A stretch of 64,000 nt of DNA from Chlorokybus atmophyticus (taxonomy: Eukaryota > Streptophyta > Chlorokybophyceae > Chlorokybales > Chlorokybaceae), in the NCBI GenBank assembly GCA_009103225.1, contig RHPI01000671.1, positions 174,937 through 238,936 on the forward strand, read 5' to 3'. Below are positions 12,680-23,794 of this stretch, piece by piece. Below the pieces are notes generated by a model. The model was not told the DNA's origin. It saw only the letters and a list, made by a program, of their open reading frames with translations, and ran no database searches. Numbering within the stretch: the stretch's first letter is position 1; every line of letters begins with the position of its first letter. A program made the translations under genes and the position numbers.

Positions 12680-13460
12680 ATCACTTTGGGCATACATATA
12701 AATCATTTGCCATTATCGTCCTGGCCGCGACGGCCGTTGATATCGCCATCGAATAATGACAACTTGCCGTTTAGCACTACACATGGAAAAGTCAGCGCGA
12801 TCATTGGTGGTCACAACCGTTATGACCGCCAATTTATAGCTCAGGACCACATTCATGGCCATGCGTCTTCAGTATGGCATGAACGACACAAGACCATATA
12901 TGGTCCACCGTCATGACCTCGTCCATGGTTCGCAAACCATACTAGTGTGAATATAACTGAGAATAACGACCAGTGTAGTGTGAATTTTCAGCATCAACAT
13001 GGTCATATTTGAACCATGCGTGGTGATGACATTCATGATCAGAGCGGCAAAACAGTCACACCGTATATAATTCAGCGTCATCACCTCGTCCATGGTTCGC
13101 AAACCAAACTGGTGTGAATATAATTGAGAGTCATGACTAGTGTGGCATAACATTTACACCAATGTGGTCGAGCATGCCACGCTCGATATGACTTGACCAT
13201 ACCACATGTGGTCTTGCATGTCATCATCGAGCATGGCACGACAATCACACCACATGTGATCTTGCATATCATTGCCTGTATGGCACGACAGTCTCACCAC
13301 TTATGGTCTTGCATGCTGTCACCAGTATGACATGACAATTACGCCACTTCTGGTCCTGAAGCCCGTGACCAGTACGCCATAACTAATACACCATGCATGG
13401 TGTAAACCGTTACCAATAGTAGGGCTACGATTGCCATTGGTGGTGTTAACATTTAACACC
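12680..13460. repeat. Degenerate 47-bp minisatellite
   Basis: The clearest units run from about 13205 to 13390. Each begins G(G/A)TC(T/C)TG and ends at a short palindromic tip such as ACCACATGTGGT, and they measure 48, 47, 47 and 47 bp. Earlier, more diverged units include two near-identical 55-base stretches at 12911 and 13078, containing CCTCGTCCATGGTTCGCAAA. Reading frames across it have no family and are treated as chance. Confidence 0.8.
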
Positions 13461-13702
13461 AGATGTTTGCAGCATTTATAAGATGCATGGTGACTATTGT
13501 GCGTTACATACAGCGGTTTGCTACAAGCATTTGCAACAATTACGTTACAATGACATCGGACAAATCACAATATAGCTGATAATGGACTGGCAGAGTGCCA
13601 GTACTTTTATGTACAGAGTGCAATTACAGATAAAAGGTGCACATCTGTGCCACAGCATCAGTGATGCTAGCTCTATCTATCAGCCGGTGACAATCTGGTT
13701 AA

Positions 13703-14825
13703 CTACGGCTTGCGACAAGGTGCACAGCACTTCTCCAAGAAAAAGGCAGCCTTCATGGTGAGGGCGGTCTTTTTACTCAGCAGGTATTCAGCACGCCACT
13801 GCGCACCGATTGTTTTCTTGTTTGCTGACCACGAGCACCTGTTTTCTTTTAATACCCAGCTGATCCAGCGCGTCTGCTCAGCAACCCTTATCAACTCGTC
13901 GACTCGTTCTTCCGTGGTGAGAAGCTTGGGGTCCTTCATTTGAGTGCCGTACATTACGCGGTGCGCCGCTAAGAGATTGTGCAAAATTTTATTGGAGAGG
14001 TTGTCAACTACGCCATAGCACACCAGCAGCAACACGCATCTTCTCATCCCATGTGCAGGCGGCCAAGGAGTCATAAATCTGCGCGTCCGGTCGTTGTTGG
14101 TACGCAGCACCACTACCATAACAACAAGTGAAGTTGCAATTGGCAACTTACCTCTTTGTCGCATGCAGGCACATCTGCTGTTGGTGTATAGGTTTCATGA
14201 TTCTTGAAGCACCAACTGAGCGTGTTGCCAGTGTCGGGCTCCGCGTCACTAGGGCAGATTGAGCAGGGGCACTTCACCTCGTTTGCGCACAGAAACGCTG
14301 GCCATACGATCTCCCGCTCCACCTGATAGCGGGCATACACTCAATGACACAGATATGAACTCATGGACATTGAACATGTGCAATGTATAGTGTGTTGGAT
14401 CTGTACAAATCCAACAACTTTTACCCGTTCACGGAGTCGATGCACAGGCTCCCCGTGCCAACCATCGTTCTCTACTGCTAATATCATATTTGGCAAATGC
14501 GTGCATGCGCGTTGGAGCAATGCGCGAATGGCCCATACCGTGTGGTGACCACGTGAGCTTGATGCTATAAGACCGGCACGAGGCACCACTGCTGATGCCG
14601 CTAACAACGCTTGTGGCCACTGCCACTGCAGTGGCACAGCTGTGTGTGTGTGTGTGTGTGTGAATGTGGTTGCGCTGCTGTGACGACATGGGTGAGCCGT
14701 TTTGGAGACAGTGTTTACGTGCGTTACAACAGAAAGAGTACCTTAATGCAGCAGCTCTCCACCTGATGGTGGCGCAGTGGCATGTTGTTCGTCATTTCAA
14801 ATGCACGAAAGCGTTCGGAGCTCAT
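13703..14825 (-). CDS. Hypothetical multi-exon gene, apparently frameshifted
   Basis: I do not recognise the product. Exons 14742..14825, 14425..14625, 14152..14322 and 14004..14078 join in phase 0 with GT-AG introns and give 176 aa, starting MSSERFRAFEM and ending DEKMRVAAGVLWRS. A second long open frame follows at once (down to the stop at 13703) with coding-like content: VDNLSNKILHNLLAAHRVMY, TTEERVDELIRVAEQTRW, KKTIGAQWRAEYLLSKKTAL. The frame change lies over a 16-base stretch, near 14005..14022, that begins GT and ends AG. It is either a frameshift in a decaying gene, a sequence error, or an improbably short intron. The third exon has a C-x-C-x2-C pattern (CPCSIC). No transposase or viral motif was recognised. 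Confidence 0.45.
14641..14661. repeat. TG dinucleotide microsatellite
   Basis: A simple GT/TG run in an intron of the hypothetical minus-strand gene, close to the acceptor of its second exon. Confidence 0.9.
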
Positions 14826-15066
14826 GTCAGAGGTGGAGCCTGATCCGATGGTGAGAGTTCATTTGTCCCTTGCCGCATGTTTGCACACAACCGCTGTCGG
14901 GCCGTTGCGATTGCCGCATTTGAGGGAGTAGATTACCTTTTTTCGTACACTATCTCTGTATCCACACTGCACGCGGGCATCGTATTAGTGCTGCGAGGAT
15001 ATTTGGCAATTGCAACTTGAATACATACATCATGCAATATTACATACATGCAGCCTGCAAGTTCAC

Positions 15067-15598
15067 TGTCACAGCCCACTCGACCACAAAAGACTTGGTG
15101 CTTTTATAATCGATTTGTGGTAATTTAATGTACCTTCCCGTTACATTCCCCCCCACTTAAGAACGCTGACGTCCTCGGCAGCTGGCGCCCATCAGCTGGG
15201 GAATCAATCCCAGGGGTCTGATTTAGGGTCGGCCACCGGCCCCACCATCCAAGGACCGGCCAATTTAGGCCCATACCGGTCAACGCGCGCATGTCGCGCC
15301 GCTGCCGGCCCCACAGGTCGCGGCGCCGCGATAGGCAGGTCGCGCCCTGCCGCGCCGACTGAACTGGTCAGTTCGGCGCGACTGCCATTAGGCAAGTCGC
15401 GACCCATCGATGATGGCACTTATAAAGTGACAATGTACGATGTTATTGGATCGAGAAACAACGACCGCGGAATTCGTGTGCAAGGCAGGACTCGAACCCG
15501 GGTCTCAAGCTCCGATGACCAATGTCACAGCCCACTCGACCACAAAAGACTTGGTGCTTTTATGATCGATTTGTGGTTTTATGTACCTTCCCGTTACA
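15067..15598 (-). mobile_element. TRIM-type miniature LTR retrotransposon, copy 1
   Basis: Direct terminal repeats 15067..15145 (79 bp) and 15523..15598 (76 bp) are nearly identical. Read on the minus strand they begin TGTAACGGGAAGG and end TGTGACA, the TG...CA of LTRs. A 5-bp target duplication TTCAC flanks the element (15062..15066 and 15599..15603). On the minus strand the first LTR is followed by TTGGTCATCGGAGC, which resembles the initiator-Met primer-binding site TGGTATCAGAGC. The second LTR is preceded by the purine tract AAGTGGGGGGGAA. The internal region is about 377 bp, GC-rich and hairpin-prone, and does not encode gag or pol, so the element must be mobilised in trans. The LTR holds a TATAAAA-like box. 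Confidence 0.85.
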
Positions 15599-15726
15599 TT
15601 CACAATCAACCTTTGCGACTCACCCTTCTGCCGTAACAGTTTGTACTCCCCCCAGCCTAGGAGTTCGTGTGCTTCATAGACCTCCCGGATGACCGCGGGC
15701 CTTCTTTCGATGACTTGTGTGTTGCT

Positions 15727-16417
15727 TTAGGATTTGGCATGCCTGACAGGAACGTTGGGGAAGTGCTTATCAATGGTCCTTAACACTAATCGCCAGTTGT
15801 CCTGCATGGTTGTTGACTGACCTCTCCATTGCTCCGACAGAAAGTTCATACGTAACACACTAAGACACGAGAGTGCAACGGGCAACAACTTGTGCATGCT
15901 GTTGAAAGTATTGGTACTCCTACCGGTAGGCATTCCGCAAGAACATGCAACATCCCATAAAACTAAGCATTGCAACACGCAACGTATCGCAGCGGTAGGG
16001 AATAAAACAACGGTGGTGTTGCAGATGGCAAATGGTAGGCTACGTGGAGAATGCTGGATTGATTCAAGCAACTCGTAAAGGGCGCTTGCACAACGCGTAA
16101 TACCTGTTGGCACGCTAGCGTTGCACAACGGTTGGTGTCACCTTTCACTCTGAAGTACCTCTCATGTGTTGGGTGGCCTGCTAGCCTAGCTCAAGCATGG
16201 AATTAAAGACGTCAAACTGCGGCGCTGTGGTTGGCCCCTCCAACGCCACTGCTGCGCTTTTAATGTCCTTAATAAGCTTGGCGATGACGCCCACAGGCAA
16301 ATGCATGGCTTGGAGCATGGCAAAGTCAAGCCGCAAGTACGCCTCGCCATCATGGAGTGAGTCACTCCGACAGCATGCATGAAATCTTTCATTGCGCAAC
16401 TTTACGAGTGCAACCAA
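15727..16417 (-). CDS. Two unrecognised coding-like frames
   Basis: Minus-strand frames 15727..16128 and 16181..16417 are open for about 133 and 78 codons. Their content is protein-like (e.g. RCASALYELLESIQHS, SEQWRGQSTTMQDNWRL, MHLPVGVIAKLIKDIKSAAV). Each ends in its own stop, and I could not join them by splicing. They have no recognised family and could be exons of one or two small genes, or chance frames. Confidence 0.25.
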
Positions 16418-16944
16418 TTTGTCACGAGGTTATCATCATGATGATATGTGTTCTTTTTTGGTCGACAAGATGATTACAAACATGTGTTGCATGCCATTTG
16501 CTGCATACGTTTATCAAATATTTAAAACTGCAGCATGTATCTCTACAAAATGCATATGGTTGTGAGTAAGTGCGTAGGTTTTGCAAATGCACAAGTGAAG
16601 TGTATTTTATCTCGAAACGCATATGGCTTTTACAGCTTGAAACTCGTAACCACAAGAAATGTTTGAAAAGCGGCATTATAACAGTCAGTAAAGTGTTTAA
16701 AGATACGTAGCGATGATCGCTGGCCATGGTATAAAAAAACTACCTATGTGTGCATGTCACACCAATGACTACCAATAAACATAAAGATCATGCTGGAATC
16801 TACAAGTTTGCATTCGTTACCTATCATATAGAAACTATTTTATACTCAGTATGTTGTGAACACTAGGTCATGTTAACTACATACAATTTAAGAATGCGCT
16901 TGATATGTATATTCAATTCGAGTGTAGATCCATTGAATATATGT

Positions 16945-16984
16945 GTATATATATATATATATGTACATATATATATATATATAC
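16945..16984. repeat. Perfect 40-bp AT palindrome
   Basis: G-(TA)n-TGTACA-(TA)n-C is exactly self-complementary about its GTAC centre at 16963..16966. Such sequences can extrude as cruciforms. Confidence 0.95.
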
Positions 16985-17067
16985 GTTGAGCAAATCAACG
17001 TTTAAAAGTTGCGCGAAAATTCTGTAGATGCTTGCGGCTGCGTAATTACAAAATCTAAAAAGGGCAA

Positions 17068-17617
17068 TCACTTTAAGTACGGCGCGGTCTTTGTCCTCCA
17101 GGCTACTTCATTTATTATTTTTGCTACCCGCAAACTCTGCAGCCCTGTCGGGTCACTGGGTATGCTTATGAGCTCATCATTAAGTTCACGTATAAGCTTT
17201 GTCTTTTGAATGGAAGCCGAATTTATTGCCTGCAAGCACACATTACAATTATCAATCCTCAGCAAAAGAAATTACACTAGCCAATCAAACAAAGTGGCCA
17301 TATGCAACCTAATCAGCAATTACCAATTGAAAAATAACTTACATCATATAGCAAATTGCGTTGTGCAACACAAACATTAACCTCACCATTATGGACTAAT
17401 GATTAGACCGCAACCATCATTCTTCTCGCTGTTGATTGCACAGCAAATGGCTGGTTGCTTAAACCTGAGGAAGTTCAAAATGCTGCCTTTGCGCCAAGGC
17501 ACGCTGCAACGCCTTACCGTCGTAACTAGAGATGCATAAAGCCTTGTCTAACATTTGCAAGACACAAATCATGTCACCAGCATCGAATAAGGTTACAAAC
17601 ATGTATGTGATGACCAT
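17068..17617 (-). CDS. Hypothetical two-exon gene, possibly longer upstream
   Basis: Exon 17465..17617 (51 codons, ATG at 17617) ends LPQ|gtttaag and joins in phase 0 to exon 17068..17229 (acceptor ttgcag), which ends at a TGA, giving 104 aa. The content is coding-like: GDMICVLQMLDKALCISSYD, ALAQRQHFELPQ, KTKLIRELNDELISIPSDPT, KIINEVAWRTKTAPYLK. Upstream on the minus strand, around 17640..17760, further open stretches (e.g. RTEQNGRIFYNVNKFQQ) may be earlier exons. I do not recognise a family. It lies alone in the AT-rich region. Confidence 0.4.
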
Positions 17618-18000
17618 TGTAACTCCTACTAGCGCATAAAGTTATTACTCCTGTATTGTTTGAGCTATCAACTCAAACACATCTGTTGAAACTTGTTGAC
17701 GTTATAAAAGATGCGTCCATTTTGCTCTGTGCGAATCGGGCCTTTAATGCTACCCACTGCAAAGTCATGATCTGTAACTTGTTAACGAATTTTCGACTCA
17801 CAAACTGTTAGCTACGTTTACAGTAAGAGTACACATGAATATATGGCCTTACCAAATACAAGTGTGCGCAAGTGGTTGTAAGCATAAAGTTGCATGTTGG
17901 CAACAATCAATCACAACTAGCAGCTCAATTATAGCATGTTAACATGCTAGCACGCTTGCAGCTGCATTATTGTTGTGCAAACATGTTATCATCCATGAGT

Positions 18001-18533
18001 TGTTACAAACCTCACTCATGGTAGCGCTTTTGCTAACATGAGCCATACCTAGTGGTCGGAACCCCCGTTGTTACGTTTGGTATCGGCAGCTTAAGATCGT
18101 GGGTTCGACTCCCGTTGTGGGATAAAAACACAGCCATTCTTGAGGAGGATTCAACGGGAAATGAACAAAACATTTAGCCTTGCCCTAGGCTGATTGTGGG
18201 TTCGCAACCCTCGCGCCGAGCTTAAGTTTAGACCTACAACTGCGTGAGCGATCGCGCTACGATGGCAGGTCGCGTCGTAACTCGGTGAGGGTGGCCGGTG
18301 CCAGCTTAGTCAATGGGTTTTCGACCGAGTGCACGCCCAAAGTCCGCGGGCGGATCGGTCGTGGGGCGGCCGAGAGCACGGCGACGCAAGCTAGTGGGAG
18401 AGCTTGACAGAAAGGGAATTGGTGGGTTTGAATCGGGGAGGAATTTAACGAATTTGGCATAGATTGTCACAGACCTCTCTTATGGTAGCGCTTTTGCTAC
18501 CATAGCCTAATGGTCAGAACCCCCTTTATTACA
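18001..18533 (+). mobile_element. TRIM-type miniature LTR retrotransposon, copy 2
   Basis: Terminal direct repeats 18001..18075 and 18465..18533 share TATGGTAGCGCTTTTGCTA, ATAGCC and GGTC(A/G)GAACCCCC. The right repeat runs TGTCACAGACC ... TTACA. The left repeat is followed by TTTGGTATCGGCAGC, a primer-binding site close to the initiator-Met type. The element is 533 bp, one base longer than copy 1, in the opposite orientation, with a similar GC-rich, non-coding interior. No target duplication is clear and the LTRs have diverged, so it is older. A purine-rich GGGGAGGAA lies about 25 bases before the right repeat. Confidence 0.7.
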
Positions 18534-19455
18534 AATGTAGATGGCCAGCCTAGTATTCATGACAAGTCCCCCATGAATGCAATATGTGTGTGCTAGCATG
18601 TTGTGGTAATTCTGCAGTGTTATTAACGCATCAAAGCTTATTATAATCAATATATTATTTACATATTATACGTTTGCACAATTTATTATAATATATTGCT
18701 AGTTTGGATACAATTGTGGCAAGACTTTGTAGGGGTGCTGCAGATGCAAAGTCTTGTCAAAATTAACCAATATGCCTCAACACTGTTTTTTTTGATACTG
18801 CCCTTTAAGCTTGTAATTATTGATGAGATGTCTGAAATGGTTGATTGTATATACACCAATAGCACAATGTCCGCAGTTTATCAACCTAAAACAGTCTGGG
18901 TTTCGATTACAGTCATGTAAATGAAAGTGATCTGTGGCACAAAGTGTACAATCACCATCTCAATGTTATTCAGGTGAACAAGAGACATAATAGTTTTCAA
19001 TCAAATAAACTCACATAGGCGAAACATTAGCGTTAAGCCGATTTGCCGTCGTAAGCTTGGGTGACATGATAACTTGTGCGCACTATAATCAAGGCGAGGG
19101 GGCATGTGTGTGTGTGTGTGTGTGTGACACAATACAAATCTAGCCACCACGAAGCTTTTGTCTTTGAAAGCAGGATATACGTGACGGTGATGAGGAACTC
19201 CATAGGAAGTCCCCGTCCGTGATTTTCATTGAATTAGCCAAAACTGTATTGAATTGCATATTGTTGCGAAGGTTACTACACGTTACACATTAAATGCAAA
19301 CGTTTAACTATGCACATGCGTTTGGCCAAAAGAGCATTTTTGATGGTGTGGTGTAGGAGAATACTCGTTGAGATAAGCGGCATTTTATGATATGAATTAA
19401 TTGATTTAAGATGATACCGAAAGTGTCATAAAAACAATAACGGGGGGGGGGGGGC

Positions 19456-19588
19456 TGTAGTTATGCACCCTGCATTTATCAATGAAATCGTTATTAAGTT
19501 TAGGATGTTCANGGGGGGGGGGGGGGGGGGGCTTGTAGTTATGCACCCTGCATTTATCAATGAAATCGTTATTAAGTTTAGGATGTTC
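19456..19588. repeat. 55-bp exact duplication around G-runs and a single N
   Basis: The stretch beginning TGTAGTTATGCACCCTGC occurs at about 19456..19511 and again at about 19533..19588. Both copies follow a poly-G run, and an N sits between them at 19512. It looks like an unresolved overlap at a homopolymer rather than a biological repeat. Confidence 0.75.
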
Positions 19589-20086
19589 AACTCATCTGAG
19601 CAAGTTGCTCAAATTATGAGACAAAAGCAAGTACAATCTGCTTGCCGGCAGTATTGATTATCGGCATGTAAAGATTTAATGAAGGCTGTGCGAACAGAGC
19701 ACTAAAACATGTCGGAATAAGGAGTTCCTCTCCAAGCGAGCCGACTTTGCACCAACATACTTGGATATACATTTGATGACGGCAATGCCATCCTCTCGTC
19801 ATTATCAATGGCGTAAGCACTGATATATATGCATTGGCATCGTTATTGAAAATCCTAATGGTTAAAACCCAGCAGCAATGCTCTTCTATGGCTTCAAACT
19901 CTTCATGTGGAGGTACTTTTTATTTAAGAAATGCTACATTATGTGAGCAATGATCCGCATACATGTTGAAAATCGTAACAAATAGCACAGCCTTAGTCAA
20001 GATAAACTTAATGTGTATGATCATTATATAACATTATATTACACCTTTTATCTTGTCAACTTATACAAGTTGAGCAGTCTATTGTT

Positions 20087-20112
20087 AAGCTGCGCAAAGT
20101 GTTGCGCAGCTT
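20087..20112. repeat. 11-bp perfect hairpin
   Basis: AAGCTGCGCAA (20087..20097) and TTGCGCAGCTT (20102..20112) around a 4-base loop, in a stretch without genes. Confidence 0.85.
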
Positions 20113-22381
20113 GACATTGTAGACTTGCGCAGGTTAACGTAAGTTCAGCAGCGCCAAGCTTTACATTAATTGTTGCGTAACTGATTTTGAAAAACAGACT
20201 CATGTACAAACACATGAGATTTGTTTGAAAGTTGTTCATAGTCCGATACATCGGGACCCGATTGGCGAAGCATAAATTGAGTGTTAAACCTGCATTAGTG
20301 TTTAACACTGGTTGCACATTAAATACTTGTTACATACCAAGTTATATTAAGTTATTAAGTTTACATTGATGCACATGAATATAATGTGGTGCATGCATAG
20401 ACATATTTATAATACAATAATTTGTACGATATTACACGACGTACGAATGGGTTGTTTGCAGTAAATGACCAATCATTTAACATATTGTTTGTTATATATA
20501 TAGGTTTCTATCAAGCAAGTTATAGCTAAATATGCGACATATGCATCGGCCTTCACAAGAGTTATTGCTCCGCATTTTATGTGCAATGTAACACCGATCT
20601 TTATTTGCATTAATAATGATAAAAGTGTGGGACTGTAGTTGAAGCAAAGCCATATATCATGCTTCATGCAATACACTTCATTTAATGCACGCGTTGCAAC
20701 ATGGTAATATCATTTCATAATATAGTAAGCATGCATATCTTATATATTGCTGTTGCATGACATCATGATTATCAATCAATCATAAATGGGGCCCCCCTCA
20801 GTGTATGCTAGGCCAGCAGAACAGAAACGTATGCGTGCAAGCCCATGATTCTGCAGTCGAGAAGCGTTCAGCCAGCATGGAAGCCTGGACGTTCCACCAC
20901 AGGCCAGGATCTCGCAGCACTTTCGGCCCTTCTGTCATACAGCCACACATACCCCGCTGACAAGACATGAGAATACTGTACACGCTCTCTCGCACAGTCC
21001 TTTCCAACCACCCACAAAGCGTCCAGTCATACAGTGTACTACTCTAGTAGAGCCGTTATGAGGCCTATGATTGCCTCTCAAGCTTAGGCCTGCCGCAGTC
21101 ACCGAACTCGCGTGCATGCATGCTGTGGGTGACGGCACAGTGCAGCACTTGCTTGCGGGCTGTGGGGCGGCGGTGGCAGTGGCGGTGGCGGTGGCGGTGG
21201 CGTGTGAAGCTGCCCCCCAACAGGCCGGAGAGGTGTTGCGGGCTGTGCTTGTGACAGGACAGGAGCAGGAGCAAGAAAGTTGGATGGGTGCAAGCATCAG
21301 ATGGGTGGTTACTAGCGCAGCTTGGGTGCACTGAGGAAGCGTGCTGCGCTCAGCCTCCTCTTCGGCGGTTTCTTGGGTAAGCTATGGTAAGCAGCTTGGC
21401 ATGGTTGTGTGCATGGCCGAGCACTGCGCATGCTTAACTCGCACGTTGGCATTTGCTGTTCACTTGCTGTACCTCAACTAGTTTGTACCAAGAGCACACA
21501 ATGCACATGCACAAGTGCATGGACATGCTAGTGCACAACGCTGTCAAGCATGCTGGCAGCCAGCCAGTGATCATAGGACGGATAATTGCTTCTATTCCCG
21601 AACTGTAATGCTGCAGGCAACACAGTTCCATCCAACAAGCGTTCAATAACAGCTGTTACTGCTTTTCCAAGCACAGGCATGCAATTCCAGCAGCAGCACA
21701 ACAGTCTATGTGAGTCTGTGAACTCATCCTAAGCACAGTACTGCGTGATTTACACATGGAAAGACATGTTTTTAGCACCGATAACAGCAGAGTCAACACT
21801 GGAACACTCTTCGTTTTGGGGCCAGTCCATGCGCACACAAGTTAGACAGTCGACTTACTAAGTGTGACACAGCGTTCAATGCTCTTGCGCAACGGTTGCA
21901 CAAGCGCTGATTTGATGCACTCAAGTATTGCTGTTTTGCCAAGCTAATTGACCTGACTCAAAAGGCGCTTTCTGTTCAGGTCTTGATGGCTGTGTGGAGG
22001 CTGGCCAAGGCTTCAAGTTGACGACGCTGAGGAGGCGTGGGCACTCTTCCACCCAGGCTGGCGTGCAGCACGCGGTAGGCAGCGCAGGCAGTGCCGCATG
22101 CCGAGTATATTGGTAACAACAAAGACAACAACTGGAAAGGATCGGCTCAGCTGTCAGCCACCCAGCAGTCGTCCTTGAGCAGGTTTGTGCTTAAATGCTC
22201 TGCTCTGCTCTGCTTTCCCTCAGCCTTGAATACGAACCACACCTATGGCATGGCTTCATACGTAGCACACGCTGCTATGCCAAGCTCTAACTACTGCAGT
22301 TGGTAGCTCACTGAATTTCTACCTCTTGTTTCGGAATATAGTGGTCACTGGCAGGTTGAAGAGGCCCGATGCCGCAACGTT

Positions 22382-22408
22382 GCTGAGCGGCTGCGGCAGC
22401 CGCTCAGC
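22382..22408. repeat. 13-bp perfect stem with 1-base loop
   Basis: GCTGAGCGGCTGC and GCAGCCGCTCAGC flank one G. It is GC-rich and would be very stable as RNA. TTAATAAAGC follows about 25 bases later. Confidence 0.9.
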
Positions 22409-22710
22409 ATTACAACTGCGGCAGTAGCATCATGTTAATAAAGCTGTCTATAGCAGGTGTATGGTCGCTTCCTAGCTTTCGTGATGCCAACTTGCGCCAA
22501 GCTTTTAGCTATGCTGAGTGTAAGTACAGCTACAGGTAACGACATTTGCGACAAGTGCCACCTGCCTCGAGGCATGCTGCCAGAGCTCTGGCAGCGCGAT
22601 GCGGCATATCATTGGCCAACGTTTGTACACATGTTTGTCCGAGATTACCAGCATTGGCTATGATGATAGTTGCGGCGGCATCATAGCTTCTACTGTTTGG
22701 GCCAAGCCAT

Positions 22711-22764
22711 CTGTGAGCTTACAGCCTGGCTACCTGGTAACCCTGGCAGGCTGGTAAGCTCACA
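22711..22764. repeat. Long interrupted inverted repeat
   Basis: CTGTGAGCTTA / TAAGCTCACAG (11 bp) continues inward as CAGCCTG / CAGGCTG with one bulged base and a loop of about 16 bases. Confidence 0.8.
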
Positions 22765-23684
22765 GCGCCCTTTCTGGTCGCACCAACAGATGATCAATCA
22801 ATCTCACTGAGAGAGGCTGAGTTAGGCAAGCAGCTGGCGGGATACTTCTGCTCCAACGGCGCAGTGCCTTATGGCAAAAAACTGTGCAGAGGCCTTAAAA
22901 GCATGGACAGCAGCCTGCCATGCTTGTATGTTGGGTCCCTTGGCAGCTCGGTCAAAAGCGTTGATGTCACCATTCAGCTCTGCCATCAGCCCCAATATTC
23001 AAGCTATTTTGACGCCCACTTTTCATTGTAAAGTTGAGCAGCATGTCGGCGCGGGCTGTCGTTTCCAGAGCCCCAATCGCTCAGCTCATCGCGACGTAAT
23101 AACAACACATGATTGTTGGTGCACTTTGCCTTGTATAGGTGGCGCCCGTACGTACGTCCCAGCTGACCCTTTGGTTGGAAGCAGAGAGCAGGCGGGGCCC
23201 ATCAGCCATGAAAATGGTGCCACACTGACGCCGTGATATGGGCCGATCCCGGGCTGTCAGTGTTTGGAGGTAAGTGATTCACATTTTCACGCCTTGGTTG
23301 TGGCGTTTGTGCATGTGCCCATGCCAGCAGTGCCACATGTCATCAGATGCATGGTTTTATGCGCTCATAGAGACATGCGTGCATCAATGACCGTACAGTC
23401 ATCAGTTCATGCATGCATACGGGTGCGTTTACCGGTATGCATGCAAGCCCCTTGCATGGGTCCATGCATGAGTGCATTCCCAACGTGAGGGACTCATGCA
23501 CGCAAGGCTAAACCCATGCAACGCCCGTACACGTGGAAGGCCTTTGTCTGCATTACGTCACCTGACAGCGCGCATTGCACGGAGGTGTCCGTGCCTGCTG
23601 CGTCCGTGTGCATAGTTGCAATCTAGGGTGAGAGGGCCTGCATGCCATGCAGTGGAGGGCCAAGCATTTGCAAAGCGAATGACA

Positions 23685-23794
23685 CGAGATCTGACACACA
23701 CGGCGTCAGATCTCGCTTGGTTCGTATGGACCACTGAACTTGCGATTGCTCAAAACATTTCATGTCTCTCCAGATTCCTTGTCGAGGAATCTGG
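23685..23794. repeat. Two successive hairpins
   Basis: CGAGATCTGAC / GTCAGATCTCG at 23685..23715, and CCAGATTCCT / AGGAATCTGG at 23770..23794. Both are perfect. Confidence 0.85.

Larger units (their letters stand above)
10730..20790. other. AT-rich, gene-poor, repeat-bearing region
   Basis: The composition is visibly more AT-rich than the flanks, and conserved genes stop at 9.5 kb and resume at 24 kb. Inside are a minisatellite, two miniature LTR retrotransposons, AT palindromes, a CA/TG microsatellite (about 19108..19126) and a few unrecognised coding frames, listed separately. It could be heterochromatin-like or an insertion; the sequence alone does not decide. Confidence 0.7.

Noticed and set aside
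15485-15560. tRNA gene on the minus strand
   Set aside because: A and B boxes are present but the acceptor-stem halves do not pair, and the stretch spans an LTR end and its primer-binding site.
18040-18115. tRNA gene on the plus strand
   Set aside because: The B box is perfect but no cloverleaf forms. It is better explained as the LTR-PBS junction of the second TRIM.
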